Assembly (NCBI GenBank): GCA_026389255.1
Contig: JAPLIF010000144.1
Span: 1-6,801 of the forward strand
DNA length: 6,801 bases
Direction of reading: 5' to 3'
Origin: Cyanobacteriota bacterium
GTDB lineage: Bacteria > Cyanobacteriota > Cyanobacteriia > PCC-6307 > Cyanobiaceae
The notes beneath the pieces were generated by a model. That model did no database searches. It saw only the letters and a program-made list of their open reading frames with translations, and was not told where the DNA came from. The translations under genes were made by a program, and so were the position numbers. Positions 1-5,136 of the stretch are shown one piece after another; the first letter of the stretch is position 1; every line of letters begins with the position of its first letter.

Positions 1-116
1 CTGGAACCGATATAGACACGGGATTAGTGCGTCTATTTGGCTTATTCAAGCCTCAATAGGCAAGTAAAAAGGATCGAAACTTGGCAAATTCGACAGGACA
101 GACCATCTGGACGCAG

Positions 117-150
117 AAAAAAGTCCGGTTTGGACAATTGAGACTTTTTT
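117..150 (-). terminator. Probable intrinsic terminator of the PEP-CTERM gene
   Basis: An A6-GTC arm at 117-125 and a GAC-T6 arm at 142-150 form a 9-base inverted repeat. Read on the minus strand, a GC-rich GTCC/GGAC stem with a 5-base loop sits inside it and is followed directly by six T residues, which is the classic rho-independent layout. It lies about 66 bases past the stop of the minus-strand gene ending at 216. Because the outer arms are A6 and T6, it could also act in the plus direction on a gene to the left of the window. The GC stem is only 4 bp, so its strength is uncertain. Confidence 0.5.
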
Positions 151-215
151 GGGCTTTTGGGGGTGTGTTGCCCAGAGTCTCCTTAGGTGAGGTCGTTCAT
201 TTCCGAAGTTTTTTC

Positions 216-938
216 TCATTCCGGTGAAGGCCGCTGGGTAGCGAGGCGACGGCGAATCCCGCGGCTATAACCAAAGGCAGCGGCAACTCCTAACAAGGGG
301 AGAGGACCCGGCACCGGAGTGGTTATATTGGCTTTGAAGGCAAGTTCGGTGCCAGTGCCAAAAAAACTGTCCCAGGGTTCGGTGAAAGAAGTAGCATTAT
401 TAGAGAAAACAAAATCTCCGTTAGCATACACATCTGAGCTAATAAATCCCCACCTCGTAGAGTTACTCGATGTGTCAGTCTCGCCAACAGTAGAGAAAAA
501 GAGTACGTATGGAATACCTGCACTCACGGCAATACCACCTGTGTTAATGCTCACTTCGGAGAAGCTTCCAGGGGTGCCACTGAAGGAAAGGGTGCCAGAG
601 TTATAAAGAGACGGTCCTGTTGGCCCCCAGACTCCGGGACCACCTGTGTAATCCCATTGGTAAACCCTGGCCTGATAGGCGATGTCAGGAGTAAAGAGAT
701 CAGGATTGATGTAGAAGGTGAAATCCATGAGGTTTCCATCTTCTAGGGGGGTTATTATTTGGCCGTAGCTTTGGGATCCCGAAGAAGACCATGGATCTAT
801 AGCACTAGAACCATTCCAGTTAGGTGTGGTGTCGATACTTTCACCAGCATGCACCGGTAAGGCAACAATGGTGGTTGATACCAGGATTGCCGCCAAAGAG
901 GATCCACCAGCAAGGCGGGCAGCTGCGCTCAAAGCCAA
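216..938 (-). CDS. Secreted PEP-CTERM sorting-domain protein, function unknown
   Basis: This encodes a protein of about 240 residues built for export. Residues 1-31 are a signal peptide: one Arg near the start, a hydrophobic stretch at about 14-28, and a likely cut after the VHA at 29-31. Residues 40-206 are rich in Ser, Thr, Gly and aromatics and look like an extracellular beta-sandwich. The style is that of PEP-CTERM proteins with a 'tYGQ...GnL..F.F' start and an 'NTGG...G..Y..FF' core. The tail from 207 carries VPGPLPLLG, a short hydrophobic helix (to about 223) and an RRR cluster at 229-231. This is the cyanobacterial version of the tripartite PEP-CTERM signal, which in known systems is processed by an exosortase and leads to surface display or release. 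No exosortase or polysaccharide gene is nearby. The frame opens after a TAG at about 962-964, and the only starts before the signal peptide are TTG codons (938, or 932), with no Shine-Dalgarno, so the exact start is uncertain. Base composition is clearly more AT-rich than the genes to the right, which may indicate transfer or a different selective history. The ligand is unknown. Confidence 0.82.
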   Translation of the reverse strand: MALSAAARLAGGSSLAAILVSTTIVALPVHAGESIDTTPNWNGSSAIDPWSSSGSQSYGQIITPLEDGNLMDFTFYINPDLFTPDIAYQARVYQWDYTGGPGVWGPTGPSLYNSGTLSFSGTPGSFSEVSINTGGIAVSAGIPYVLFFSTVGETDTSSNSTRWGFISSDVYANGDFVFSNNATSFTEPWDSFFGTGTELAFKANITTPVPGPLPLLGVAAAFGYSRGIRRRLATQRPSPE

Positions 939-971
939 TGACGCAGTTGGAGAATTGTTCTAAATGGATTA

Positions 972-1001
972 GACATATCAAAGCAAAAATGGTGGTGACA
1001 A
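972..1001 (-). promoter_or_regulatory. Candidate sigma70-type promoter for the PEP-CTERM gene
   Basis: On the minus strand a TTGTCA box (complement of 996-1001) matches the -35 consensus at five of six bases. It is followed after 18 bases by TATGTC (complement of 972-977). This -10 box is poor, but it is preceded by TG-A, an extended -10 arrangement. Transcription would start near 965, giving a leader of roughly 25-30 bases before the TTG at 938. The call rests on motif spacing only. Confidence 0.3.
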
Positions 1002-1094
1002 CTGATTTTGATAAAGTTTCGCCCAAGCGGTCCAAATCCCCTAATATTCTTCGGATTTAAGTTTTTATTTATCTTCGCATCTTTATTCCTGTGG

Positions 1095-1122
1095 TTCCTG
1101 GTTCCCCAGGGGTAATTTTTTT
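1095..1122 (+). terminator. Orphan intrinsic-terminator-like hairpin
   Basis: TTCCTGG (1095-1101) pairs with CCAGGGG (1106-1112) around a TTCC loop, giving five Watson-Crick pairs plus two G-U pairs at the base. TAA and then seven T residues (1116-1122) follow. This is the normal form of a rho-independent terminator in the plus direction. No plus-strand gene is recognised upstream within the window, so it would have to end a small RNA, an antisense transcript of the PEP-CTERM region, or a lost gene. Confidence 0.45.
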
Positions 1123-1537
1123 GCCTTCGTTACTGAAGCGCCTCGGAAATTTGCATCAAAAAAGCTGAACAGCCATTCAAGACTAGAAGAGCCCATGCCT
1201 AGGCTAGGGCCCCAACAGCACCGCTGCAGCTCGGACTCGACCGTTGGCACTGACGGTGGTGAGAGGGCTGAGCTTCATATGCTTACCAACATTGGCGACT
1301 CCAGCCAAAGACGGCTGCCCTACCCGCAAGGGGCAGGAGCAACATAGTCTTGTTTAAATCTATAAATTCAAACCGGGCTGTCATCGGGTTAATTAAATAG
1401 ACATCTCTCTACATTCGCTTCTCTGCCCAGATCACCCAAGGCAGTTAAACCACCGGTCCTATCGAGCAGATGGGGCAACTGCCATCGTCCTAGCCGATCT
1501 GACAATCTGGGACTGGAATCTCTAGGACTTTGCCCCG

Positions 1538-2380
1538 ATGGTGGCCAAACGCATCATTCCCTGCCTGGACGTGGCGGAAGGTCGGGTCGTCAAGGGCGTC
1601 AATTTCGTCGGACTGCGCGATGCCGGCGATCCGGTGGAACTGGCCTGCCGGTATTCGGCCGCCGGGGCCGATGAGCTGGTGTTTCTCGACATCGCCGCCA
1701 GCCACCAGGGACGGGACACCCTGGTGGACCTGGTGCGGCGCACCGCTGAGGCCGTCACGATTCCCTTCACCGTCGGGGGTGGCATCAGCAGCGTCGATGG
1801 CATCACCGAGTTGCTCCGGGCCGGAGCCGACAAGGTGAGCCTCAACTCCGCCGCCGTGCGGGATCCCCAGCTGGTGGGCCAGGGGGCTGGACGTTTCGGC
1901 TGTCAGTGCATCGTGGTGGCCATCGATGCCCGGCGCCGAAGCGGCGCCGAACAGGCCGCCGGCACCGCTCCGGGCTGGGATGTCTTCGTCAAGGGCGGCC
2001 GTGAAAACACAGGCCTGGACGCCGTGGCCTGGGCCCGCCAGGTGGTGGCCCTGGGGGCTGGCGAAATCCTGCTGACCTCCATGGACGGAGACGGCACCCA
2101 GGCCGGCTATGACCTGGACCTGACCCGCGCGGTGGTCGACGCCGTATCCGTGCCCGTGATCGCCTCCGGCGGAGCCGGCTGCATCGACCACATCGCCGCG
2201 GCCCTGAACAGCGGCGGAGCCGCCGCCGCCCTGCTGGCCTCCCTGCTCCATGACGGCATCTTGACGGTGGCCGAGATCAAGGAGGATCTGCTCGCCCGAG
2301 GCCTGGCGATTCGCCCCCTCGAATCCAATCCCCCATCCATCGCGGCCGCCTCCGGGCTGTCGTTACATTGTGATAAGTAA
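1538..2380 (+). CDS. hisF: Imidazole glycerol phosphate synthase cyclase subunit HisF
   Basis: HisF is the cyclase half of the cytoplasmic HisH-HisF enzyme. It uses ammonia from glutamine and PRFAR to make imidazole glycerol phosphate and AICAR, in histidine and purine metabolism. The 280-residue product is a (beta/alpha)8 barrel. Both catalytic aspartates are at their canonical places: Asp11 in 'IIPCLD' and Asp130 in 'IVVAIDARR'. Phosphate-binding and core motifs follow in order: 'TVGGGI' (78-83), 'KVSLNSAAV' (99-107), 'VKGGRENTG' (151-159), '[15 protein letters not shown]' (178-192) and 'VIASGGAG' (207-214). In many homologues the residue after 'SMD' is Arg rather than Gly. The ATG at 1538 gives the usual N terminus and has an AGGA 10 bases upstream. 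Typical HisF proteins end near residue 255-260; this one continues about 20 residues after 'LAIRP', and the extra codons run into the next gene. HisH is not in the window, as is usual where cyanobacterial his genes are scattered. Confidence 0.97.
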   Translation: MVAKRIIPCLDVAEGRVVKGVNFVGLRDAGDPVELACRYSAAGADELVFLDIAASHQGRDTLVDLVRRTAEAVTIPFTVGGGISSVDGITELLRAGADKVSLNSAAVRDPQLVGQGAGRFGCQCIVVAIDARRRSGAEQAAGTAPGWDVFVKGGRENTGLDAVAWARQVVALGAGEILLTSMDGDGTQAGYDLDLTRAVVDAVSVPVIASGGAGCIDHIAAALNSGGAAAALLASLLHDGILTVAEIKEDLLARGLAIRPLESNPPSIAAASGLSLHCDK

Positions 2381-2726
2381 TGCGGCCCTGGGGTCGTTTG
2401 CCGTGCTCCCCCTCACGCCCCTGCCGGCCCCCGTGCTGACCACCTTGGCGGTGGTGATGGTGCTCGCCGTGGTGGCCTTGGTGGCCTGGGCCCTGCAACT
2501 GATGCAGGCTGCGACCGATCGGCAGGAATTTTCGCTCATGTTGGCGGGTTGCATGGTGTGCTCGGCGGCGGTGGGCCTGGCCACCGTGATGGTGCTCACC
2601 ATGACCAGTCCCGACCGGCCCCCCCATACCGCCCTGCATCGCCTCCCCGGCGAACAGGAGGCCTGGGTGAGTCTGGATGCGATCGTGCTGCCCCTGGAAT
2701 CGCAAGGTCAAAATGATCCCCGGTGA
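2370..2726 (+). CDS. Small two-helix membrane protein of unknown function
   Basis: The frame encodes about 118 residues with two strongly hydrophobic segments, at about 22-45 (rich in Val, Leu, Ala) and 54-78. They are joined by a short polar loop (ATDRQEF). A soluble tail of about 40 residues follows. This suggests a hairpin in the plasma or thylakoid membrane. The GTG start at 2370 overlaps the end of hisF by 11 bases; a second in-frame GTG at 2403 would remove the overlap and keep both helices, and neither has a strong ribosome site. The 3' end overlaps menG by 14 bases, so translation of the three genes may be coupled. The fit between two enzyme genes on the same strand and the membrane-like composition support a real gene. 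I do not recognise the family. A role with membrane-bound MenG or quinones is speculation from position. Confidence 0.65.
   Translation: MISNAALGSFAVLPLTPLPAPVLTTLAVVMVLAVVALVAWALQLMQAATDRQEFSLMLAGCMVCSAAVGLATVMVLTMTSPDRPPHTALHRLPGEQEAWVSLDAIVLPLESQGQNDPR
2704..2707 (+). promoter_or_regulatory. Ribosome binding site fixing the menG start
   Basis: AAGG lies 5 bases before the ATG at 2713. It supports that codon over the in-frame ATG at 2677, which would add 12 residues ([12 protein letters not shown]) that do not belong to the methyltransferase family. Confidence 0.5.
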
Positions 2727-3429
2727 TGAAGAGGCGGTCCGGGACCTTTTTGAGGCCGTTGCCCCCCGTTACGACCTGCTTAATGACCTGCTGAGCCTGG
2801 GTGGCCACCGCCTCTGGAAACGGCAGGCCGTGGCCTGGCTGAATCCTCGCCCTGGGCAACGGCTGCTGGACCTCTGCTGCGGTACCGGAGATGGGGCCCT
2901 GCTTTTGGCCCAAAAGGTGCGCCCCGGCGGCCAGGTGCTGGGCCTTGATGCGGCGGCAGCACCCCTGCAACGGGCTCGCCATAGGGCAGCCCAGGAACCC
3001 TGGCTGCCGCTGCGATTCGACCAGGGAGATGCCCTGGCCACGGGCCTGGAAGCTGGTTGGGCCGACGGGGCGCTGATGGCCTATGGCCTGCGCAACCTGG
3101 TGGATCCGGCCCGGGGCCTGGCGGAGTTGCGTCGGGTGGTGCGCGTTGGGGGGCGGGCCGCCGTGCTCGATTTCAAGCGCCCCGACCCCGCAGGCGGGCC
3201 ATCCCAGGGTTGGGCGGCCCAATTCCAACACTTTTATCTGAACCGTGTGGTCGTGCCCGTGGCCAGCCTGGTGGACCTCAAAGAGCAGTACGCCTATCTG
3301 GAAACCAGCCTGGCCCGCTTTCCCACCGCCCAGCAGCAGATCGAGCTGGCCCGACAGGCCGGTTTTGCTGAAGTGGGTTATCGGCCCCTGGCGGCAGGGT
3401 TGATGGGGTTCCTAACCCTGGTGGCCTAA
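2713..3429 (+). CDS. menG: Demethylphylloquinone methyltransferase (UbiE/MenG/COQ5 family)
   Basis: The enzyme transfers a methyl group from S-adenosylmethionine to 2-phytyl-1,4-naphthoquinone, the last methylation in phylloquinone (or menaquinone) synthesis. In cyanobacteria the product is the photosystem I quinone. From the ATG at 2713 the protein has 238 residues, normal for the family. Visible features are the N-terminal signature 'YDLLNDLLSLGGHRLW' (20-35), SAM motif I 'LLDLCCGTGD' (51-60), acidic motif II 'GLD' (77-79), 'YGLRNLVD' (124-131) and the second signature region 'RRVVRVGGRAAVLDF' (140-154). The conserved end '...LKEQYAYLETSLARFP' and a 'G..GFLTLVA' finish follow. After motif II the usual Phe-Ser pair is replaced by an Ala run (LDAAAAPL), a mild variation. 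The gene overlaps the upstream membrane-protein gene by 14 bases and probably shares its transcript with hisF. The symbol ubiE is used for the same family in other bacteria. Confidence 0.93.
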   Translation: MIPGDEEAVRDLFEAVAPRYDLLNDLLSLGGHRLWKRQAVAWLNPRPGQRLLDLCCGTGDGALLLAQKVRPGGQVLGLDAAAAPLQRARHRAAQEPWLPLRFDQGDALATGLEAGWADGALMAYGLRNLVDPARGLAELRRVVRVGGRAAVLDFKRPDPAGGPSQGWAAQFQHFYLNRVVVPVASLVDLKEQYAYLETSLARFPTAQQQIELARQAGFAEVGYRPLAAGLMGFLTLVA

Positions 3430-3485
3430 GGGCCGGTATTCGCGATCACCAACGCCTAGCGATGGCCCAGGGGAGATGCTTTTCT

Positions 3486-3492
3486 AGGGAGG
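3486..3492 (+). promoter_or_regulatory. Strong Shine-Dalgarno before the BON-LysM gene
   Basis: AGGGAGG is an almost perfect anti-16S match. It sits 10 bases before a TTG at 3503 and 16 bases before the ATG at 3509. Spacing favours TTG, whereas family N termini favour ATG. The two options differ by two residues. Confidence 0.5.
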
Positions 3493-3508
3493 CCAGCCAA
3501 TCTTGACC

Positions 3509-3946
3509 ATGGGCGTTCCCCTGTTTGATTTCGCCGCCAATGTCGGCAAAAAAATCTTTAATCGTGGTGAAGATTCCATCACCATTGCCCAAAAACTCAA
3601 AAAACACATCGATGCCAATAATCCTGGCATCAGCGATCTCGATGTGATTTTTGACGGTGACACCGCCACCATCAGCGGCACGGCCAACGACGCCGCGGCC
3701 TACGAAAAGGCGGTGTTGATGGCGGGCAATGTGGAGGGCGTCGCCAAAGTCGAGGCCGCAGCGCTTGGGGCCCCTGGAGATTCCACATTCGTGCTCGTGA
3801 AGGAAGGCGACACCCTCTGGGGAATTGCCGAACGGGAGTTGGGCAATGGATCTCGTTATAACGAAATCTTCGCCGCCAACCGGGAAGTGATCGAGAATCC
3901 TGACCTCATCTTTCCCGGTCAGAAGATACGGATTCCCAAGGGCTGA
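3509..3946 (+). CDS. kbp: BON-LysM domain protein, Kbp/YgaU-like
   Basis: The product is a small soluble protein of 145 residues, close to the length of E. coli Kbp (149). Its order is the same: a short amphipathic N terminus (MGVPLFDFAANVGKKIF), a BON domain at about 20-84 with 'ITIAQKLKKHI' and 'DGDTATISGTA', and a C-terminal LysM domain at about 94-143. LysM features are 'VLVKEGDTLWGIAERELG', 'YNEIFAANRE' and 'NPDLIFPGQKIRIP'. There is no signal peptide, so it is probably cytoplasmic despite the LysM motif. E. coli Kbp binds potassium ions and changes shape on binding; assigning that activity here is by family resemblance only, and a peptidoglycan role remains possible. The gene follows menG by about 80 bases with its own strong Shine-Dalgarno, and its 3' end is closed by a clear terminator. 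It looks somewhat less GC-rich at its 5' end than hisF or menG. A TTG start at 3503 would add two residues. Confidence 0.88.
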   Translation: MGVPLFDFAANVGKKIFNRGEDSITIAQKLKKHIDANNPGISDLDVIFDGDTATISGTANDAAAYEKAVLMAGNVEGVAKVEAAALGAPGDSTFVLVKEGDTLWGIAERELGNGSRYNEIFAANREVIENPDLIFPGQKIRIPKG

Positions 3947-3962
3947 CCCAGGGGCATGATGG

Positions 3963-3994
3963 GCCTCCCTAAGCCAAGGCTTGGGGAGGCTTTA
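3963..3994 (+). terminator. Strong intrinsic terminator after the BON-LysM gene
   Basis: GCCTCCC-T-AAGCC (3963-3975) pairs with GGCTT-G-GGGAGGC (3978-3990), a nearly perfect long stem with one T-G pair in the middle. The loop is tiny and TTTAT follows. It starts 17 bases past the stop at 3946. The U-tract is short, but the stem is very stable. The next gene's proposed start at 4015 is only about 20 bases beyond the T-tract. Confidence 0.8.
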
Positions 3995-4014
3995 TCCTCG
4001 CGCAACCTGCATCC

Positions 4015-5016
4015 ATGGCTGACCAAGCCCATCTCTCCCATGTTGTTCTGGGGGCCTCTCGGGGTCCCCTTGCTTGGATGCGCCTTCCCCTGTTAGGTGC
4101 CTTTTCGGCCTACTCCCTGGGGGCACCCCTCGCCACGGCCGGACTCGCGGCCGAAACCCTCCCCGATCGGGGAGCCGCCCTGGCACCGATCACCCTGGCC
4201 GAACAAACCACCGCGGCGCAACCCAGCCCTGAGCAGCAAGAAGCCAAGCAAGCCCTCGACCAGGAAGAAACTTCTTTGGCCCAACAGCTGGCCAATCCGG
4301 TGGCGGCTTTAGTCAGCATTCCTTTTCAATGGAACTGGGACGATCGCATCGGCGCCAGGGAAGACATCAGTCGCCTGACGCTGAACATCCAACCCGTCAT
4401 CCCCATCAACCTCAGCAAAGATTGGAATCTGATCTCCCGCACGATCCTGCCGGTGATCCATCAAAACGATGCCAACGCTGATCTCAATCAGGGCCGTTTC
4501 GACAACGGCGTTGACTTTGGGGACTCGGTGCAGAGTCTGTTTCTTTCCCCCGCCACCCCCGGCAAATTTGGCCTGATCTGGGGGCTCGGTCCGGTGGCCC
4601 TGCTGCCCACCGGCACCAACACCTTCACCACCGCCAATCAATGGGCCCTCGGCCCCACAGGGGTGGTCCTCAAACAAAGCGGACCCTGGACCGTCGGCGT
4701 GCTGGCCAACCACCTCTGGTCGGTGCAGAACCGTGGCCGTCTCTCCGATGTCAACACCAGTTTTGTGCAGCCGTTTGTCAGCTACACCACCCCCAGCGCC
4801 TGGAGCGCCACCCTGCAGACCGAAACCACCTACGACTGGCAGGGCGAGCAGTGGGCCGTCCCCATCAATTTTTTGGTAGGCAAGGTCCTCAAGCTGGGGG
4901 ATCAATTGGTCAGCGTTGGCGCGGGTGTTCGCTACTGGGCCCAGGGACCGGAACAGGGGCCCCACGGCTGGGCTGGACGGGTCGTCTTCACAATTTTATT
5001 GCCCAAAAAATCCTGA
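4015..5016 (+). CDS. Outer-membrane beta-barrel protein, 'neuromedin U'-type family
   Basis: The protein has up to 333 residues and looks like an outer-membrane barrel. The mature part shows alternating hydrophobic and polar strands from about residue 93 to 330. It carries motifs typical of the bacterial family often mislabelled neuromedin U: 'LANPVAALVSIPFQWNWDD' (92-110), 'LNIQPVIPINLSKDWNLISR' (123-142), 'WGLGPVALLPT' (189-199), 'WALGPTGVVLKQSGPWTVG' (210-228) and 'HLWSV' (233-237). 'FVQPFVSYTTP' (250-260), 'TYDWQGEQWAVPIN' (272-285) and 'GAGVRYWAQGPEQGPHGW' (302-319) follow. The final strand ends in the hydrophobic pattern expected for barrel insertion. A Gln/Glu-rich linker fills about 62-92. 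The export signal is clearest if translation starts at the in-frame ATG at 4078 (M22): MRLPLLGAF... with a cut after AGLA at about residue 45. The longer start at 4015 has no Shine-Dalgarno and gives an unusually long leader. Substrate and role are unknown; a transport or porin function is inferred from the fold. Confidence 0.85.
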   Translation: MADQAHLSHVVLGASRGPLAWMRLPLLGAFSAYSLGAPLATAGLAAETLPDRGAALAPITLAEQTTAAQPSPEQQEAKQALDQEETSLAQQLANPVAALVSIPFQWNWDDRIGAREDISRLTLNIQPVIPINLSKDWNLISRTILPVIHQNDANADLNQGRFDNGVDFGDSVQSLFLSPATPGKFGLIWGLGPVALLPTGTNTFTTANQWALGPTGVVLKQSGPWTVGVLANHLWSVQNRGRLSDVNTSFVQPFVSYTTPSAWSATLQTETTYDWQGEQWAVPINFLVGKVLKLGDQLVSVGAGVRYWAQGPEQGPHGWAGRVVFTILLPKKS

Positions 5017-5056
5017 CGTTGATCTGAAGCTTCACGCAGGATTTCCACCCCAAACT

Positions 5057-5090
5057 GGCCCGAAGCGCACCATCTTGCTGCGGGCCTTTT
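5057..5090 (+). terminator. Probable intrinsic terminator between the barrel and DUF1254 genes
   Basis: GGCCCG (5057-5062) pairs with CGGGCC (5081-5086). After one mismatch, AGCG pairs with TGCT further in, around an 8-base loop. Four T residues (5087-5090) follow directly. It lies 40 bases past the barrel gene's stop. The T-tract is short, so partial read-through into the next gene is possible. Confidence 0.55.
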
Positions 5091-5136
5091 GCTGTTGGCA
5101 CCATGGCTGCGCTTGCGCCTCCCTCCCTCCAGCCCC

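Larger units (their letters stand above)
939..1537. other. Gene-free intergenic region of about 600 bases
   Basis: No convincing coding sequence lies here on either strand; the open frames are short and lack family character. The left part (about 940-1140) is AT-rich and contains the candidate minus-strand promoter and an orphan plus-strand terminator. The right part (about 1140-1345) is more GC-rich. It holds small inverted repeats: a GCCTAGGC palindrome at 1197-1204 and a CTGCCC/GGGCAG stem (1315-1320 with 1331-1336, 10-base loop). A further AT-rich patch at about 1350-1400 could contain the hisF promoter, but no clean -35/-10 pair with normal spacing was found. The region could hold a decayed gene or an unannotated small RNA. 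Neither can be shown from sequence alone. Confidence 0.6.

Noticed and set aside
319..606. Plus-strand open frame of 95 codons inside the PEP-CTERM gene
   Set aside because: It is antisense to a gene with a signal peptide and sorting tail, and has no recognisable features of its own.
824..1060. Plus-strand open frame of 78 codons ending shortly before the orphan terminator
   Set aside because: Although it is placed suggestively before the hairpin at 1095, it has no ribosome site and no protein-like pattern, and it overlaps the PEP-CTERM 5' end.
1207..1281. Minus-strand mini-frame of 24 codons starting MKLSPLTTV
   Set aside because: It is too short, with no ribosome site or known match; the reading is compatible with chance.
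1315..1375. Possible tRNA-like or structured RNA near the CTGCCC/GGGCAG stem
   Set aside because: No acceptor stem, anticodon arm or T-loop of the right spacing could be assembled, and it does not match a known RNA I can recall.
1490..2251. Long minus-strand open frame (253 codons) opposite hisF
   Set aside because: Its Gly/His/Gln-rich translation is the usual antisense shadow of a GC-rich gene, and the plus strand has all HisF motifs.
2677..2712. Upstream ATG extension of menG by 12 codons
   Set aside because: The added residues do not fit the family, and an AAGG site 5 bases before the ATG at 2713 supports the shorter form.
2596..3231. Minus-strand open frame of 211 codons opposite menG
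   Set aside because: It has low-complexity shadow composition, and the plus strand encodes a complete methyltransferase.
4309..4965. Minus-strand open frame of 218 codons opposite the barrel gene
   Set aside because: It has no family motifs, whereas the opposite strand has clear barrel motifs and a signal peptide.
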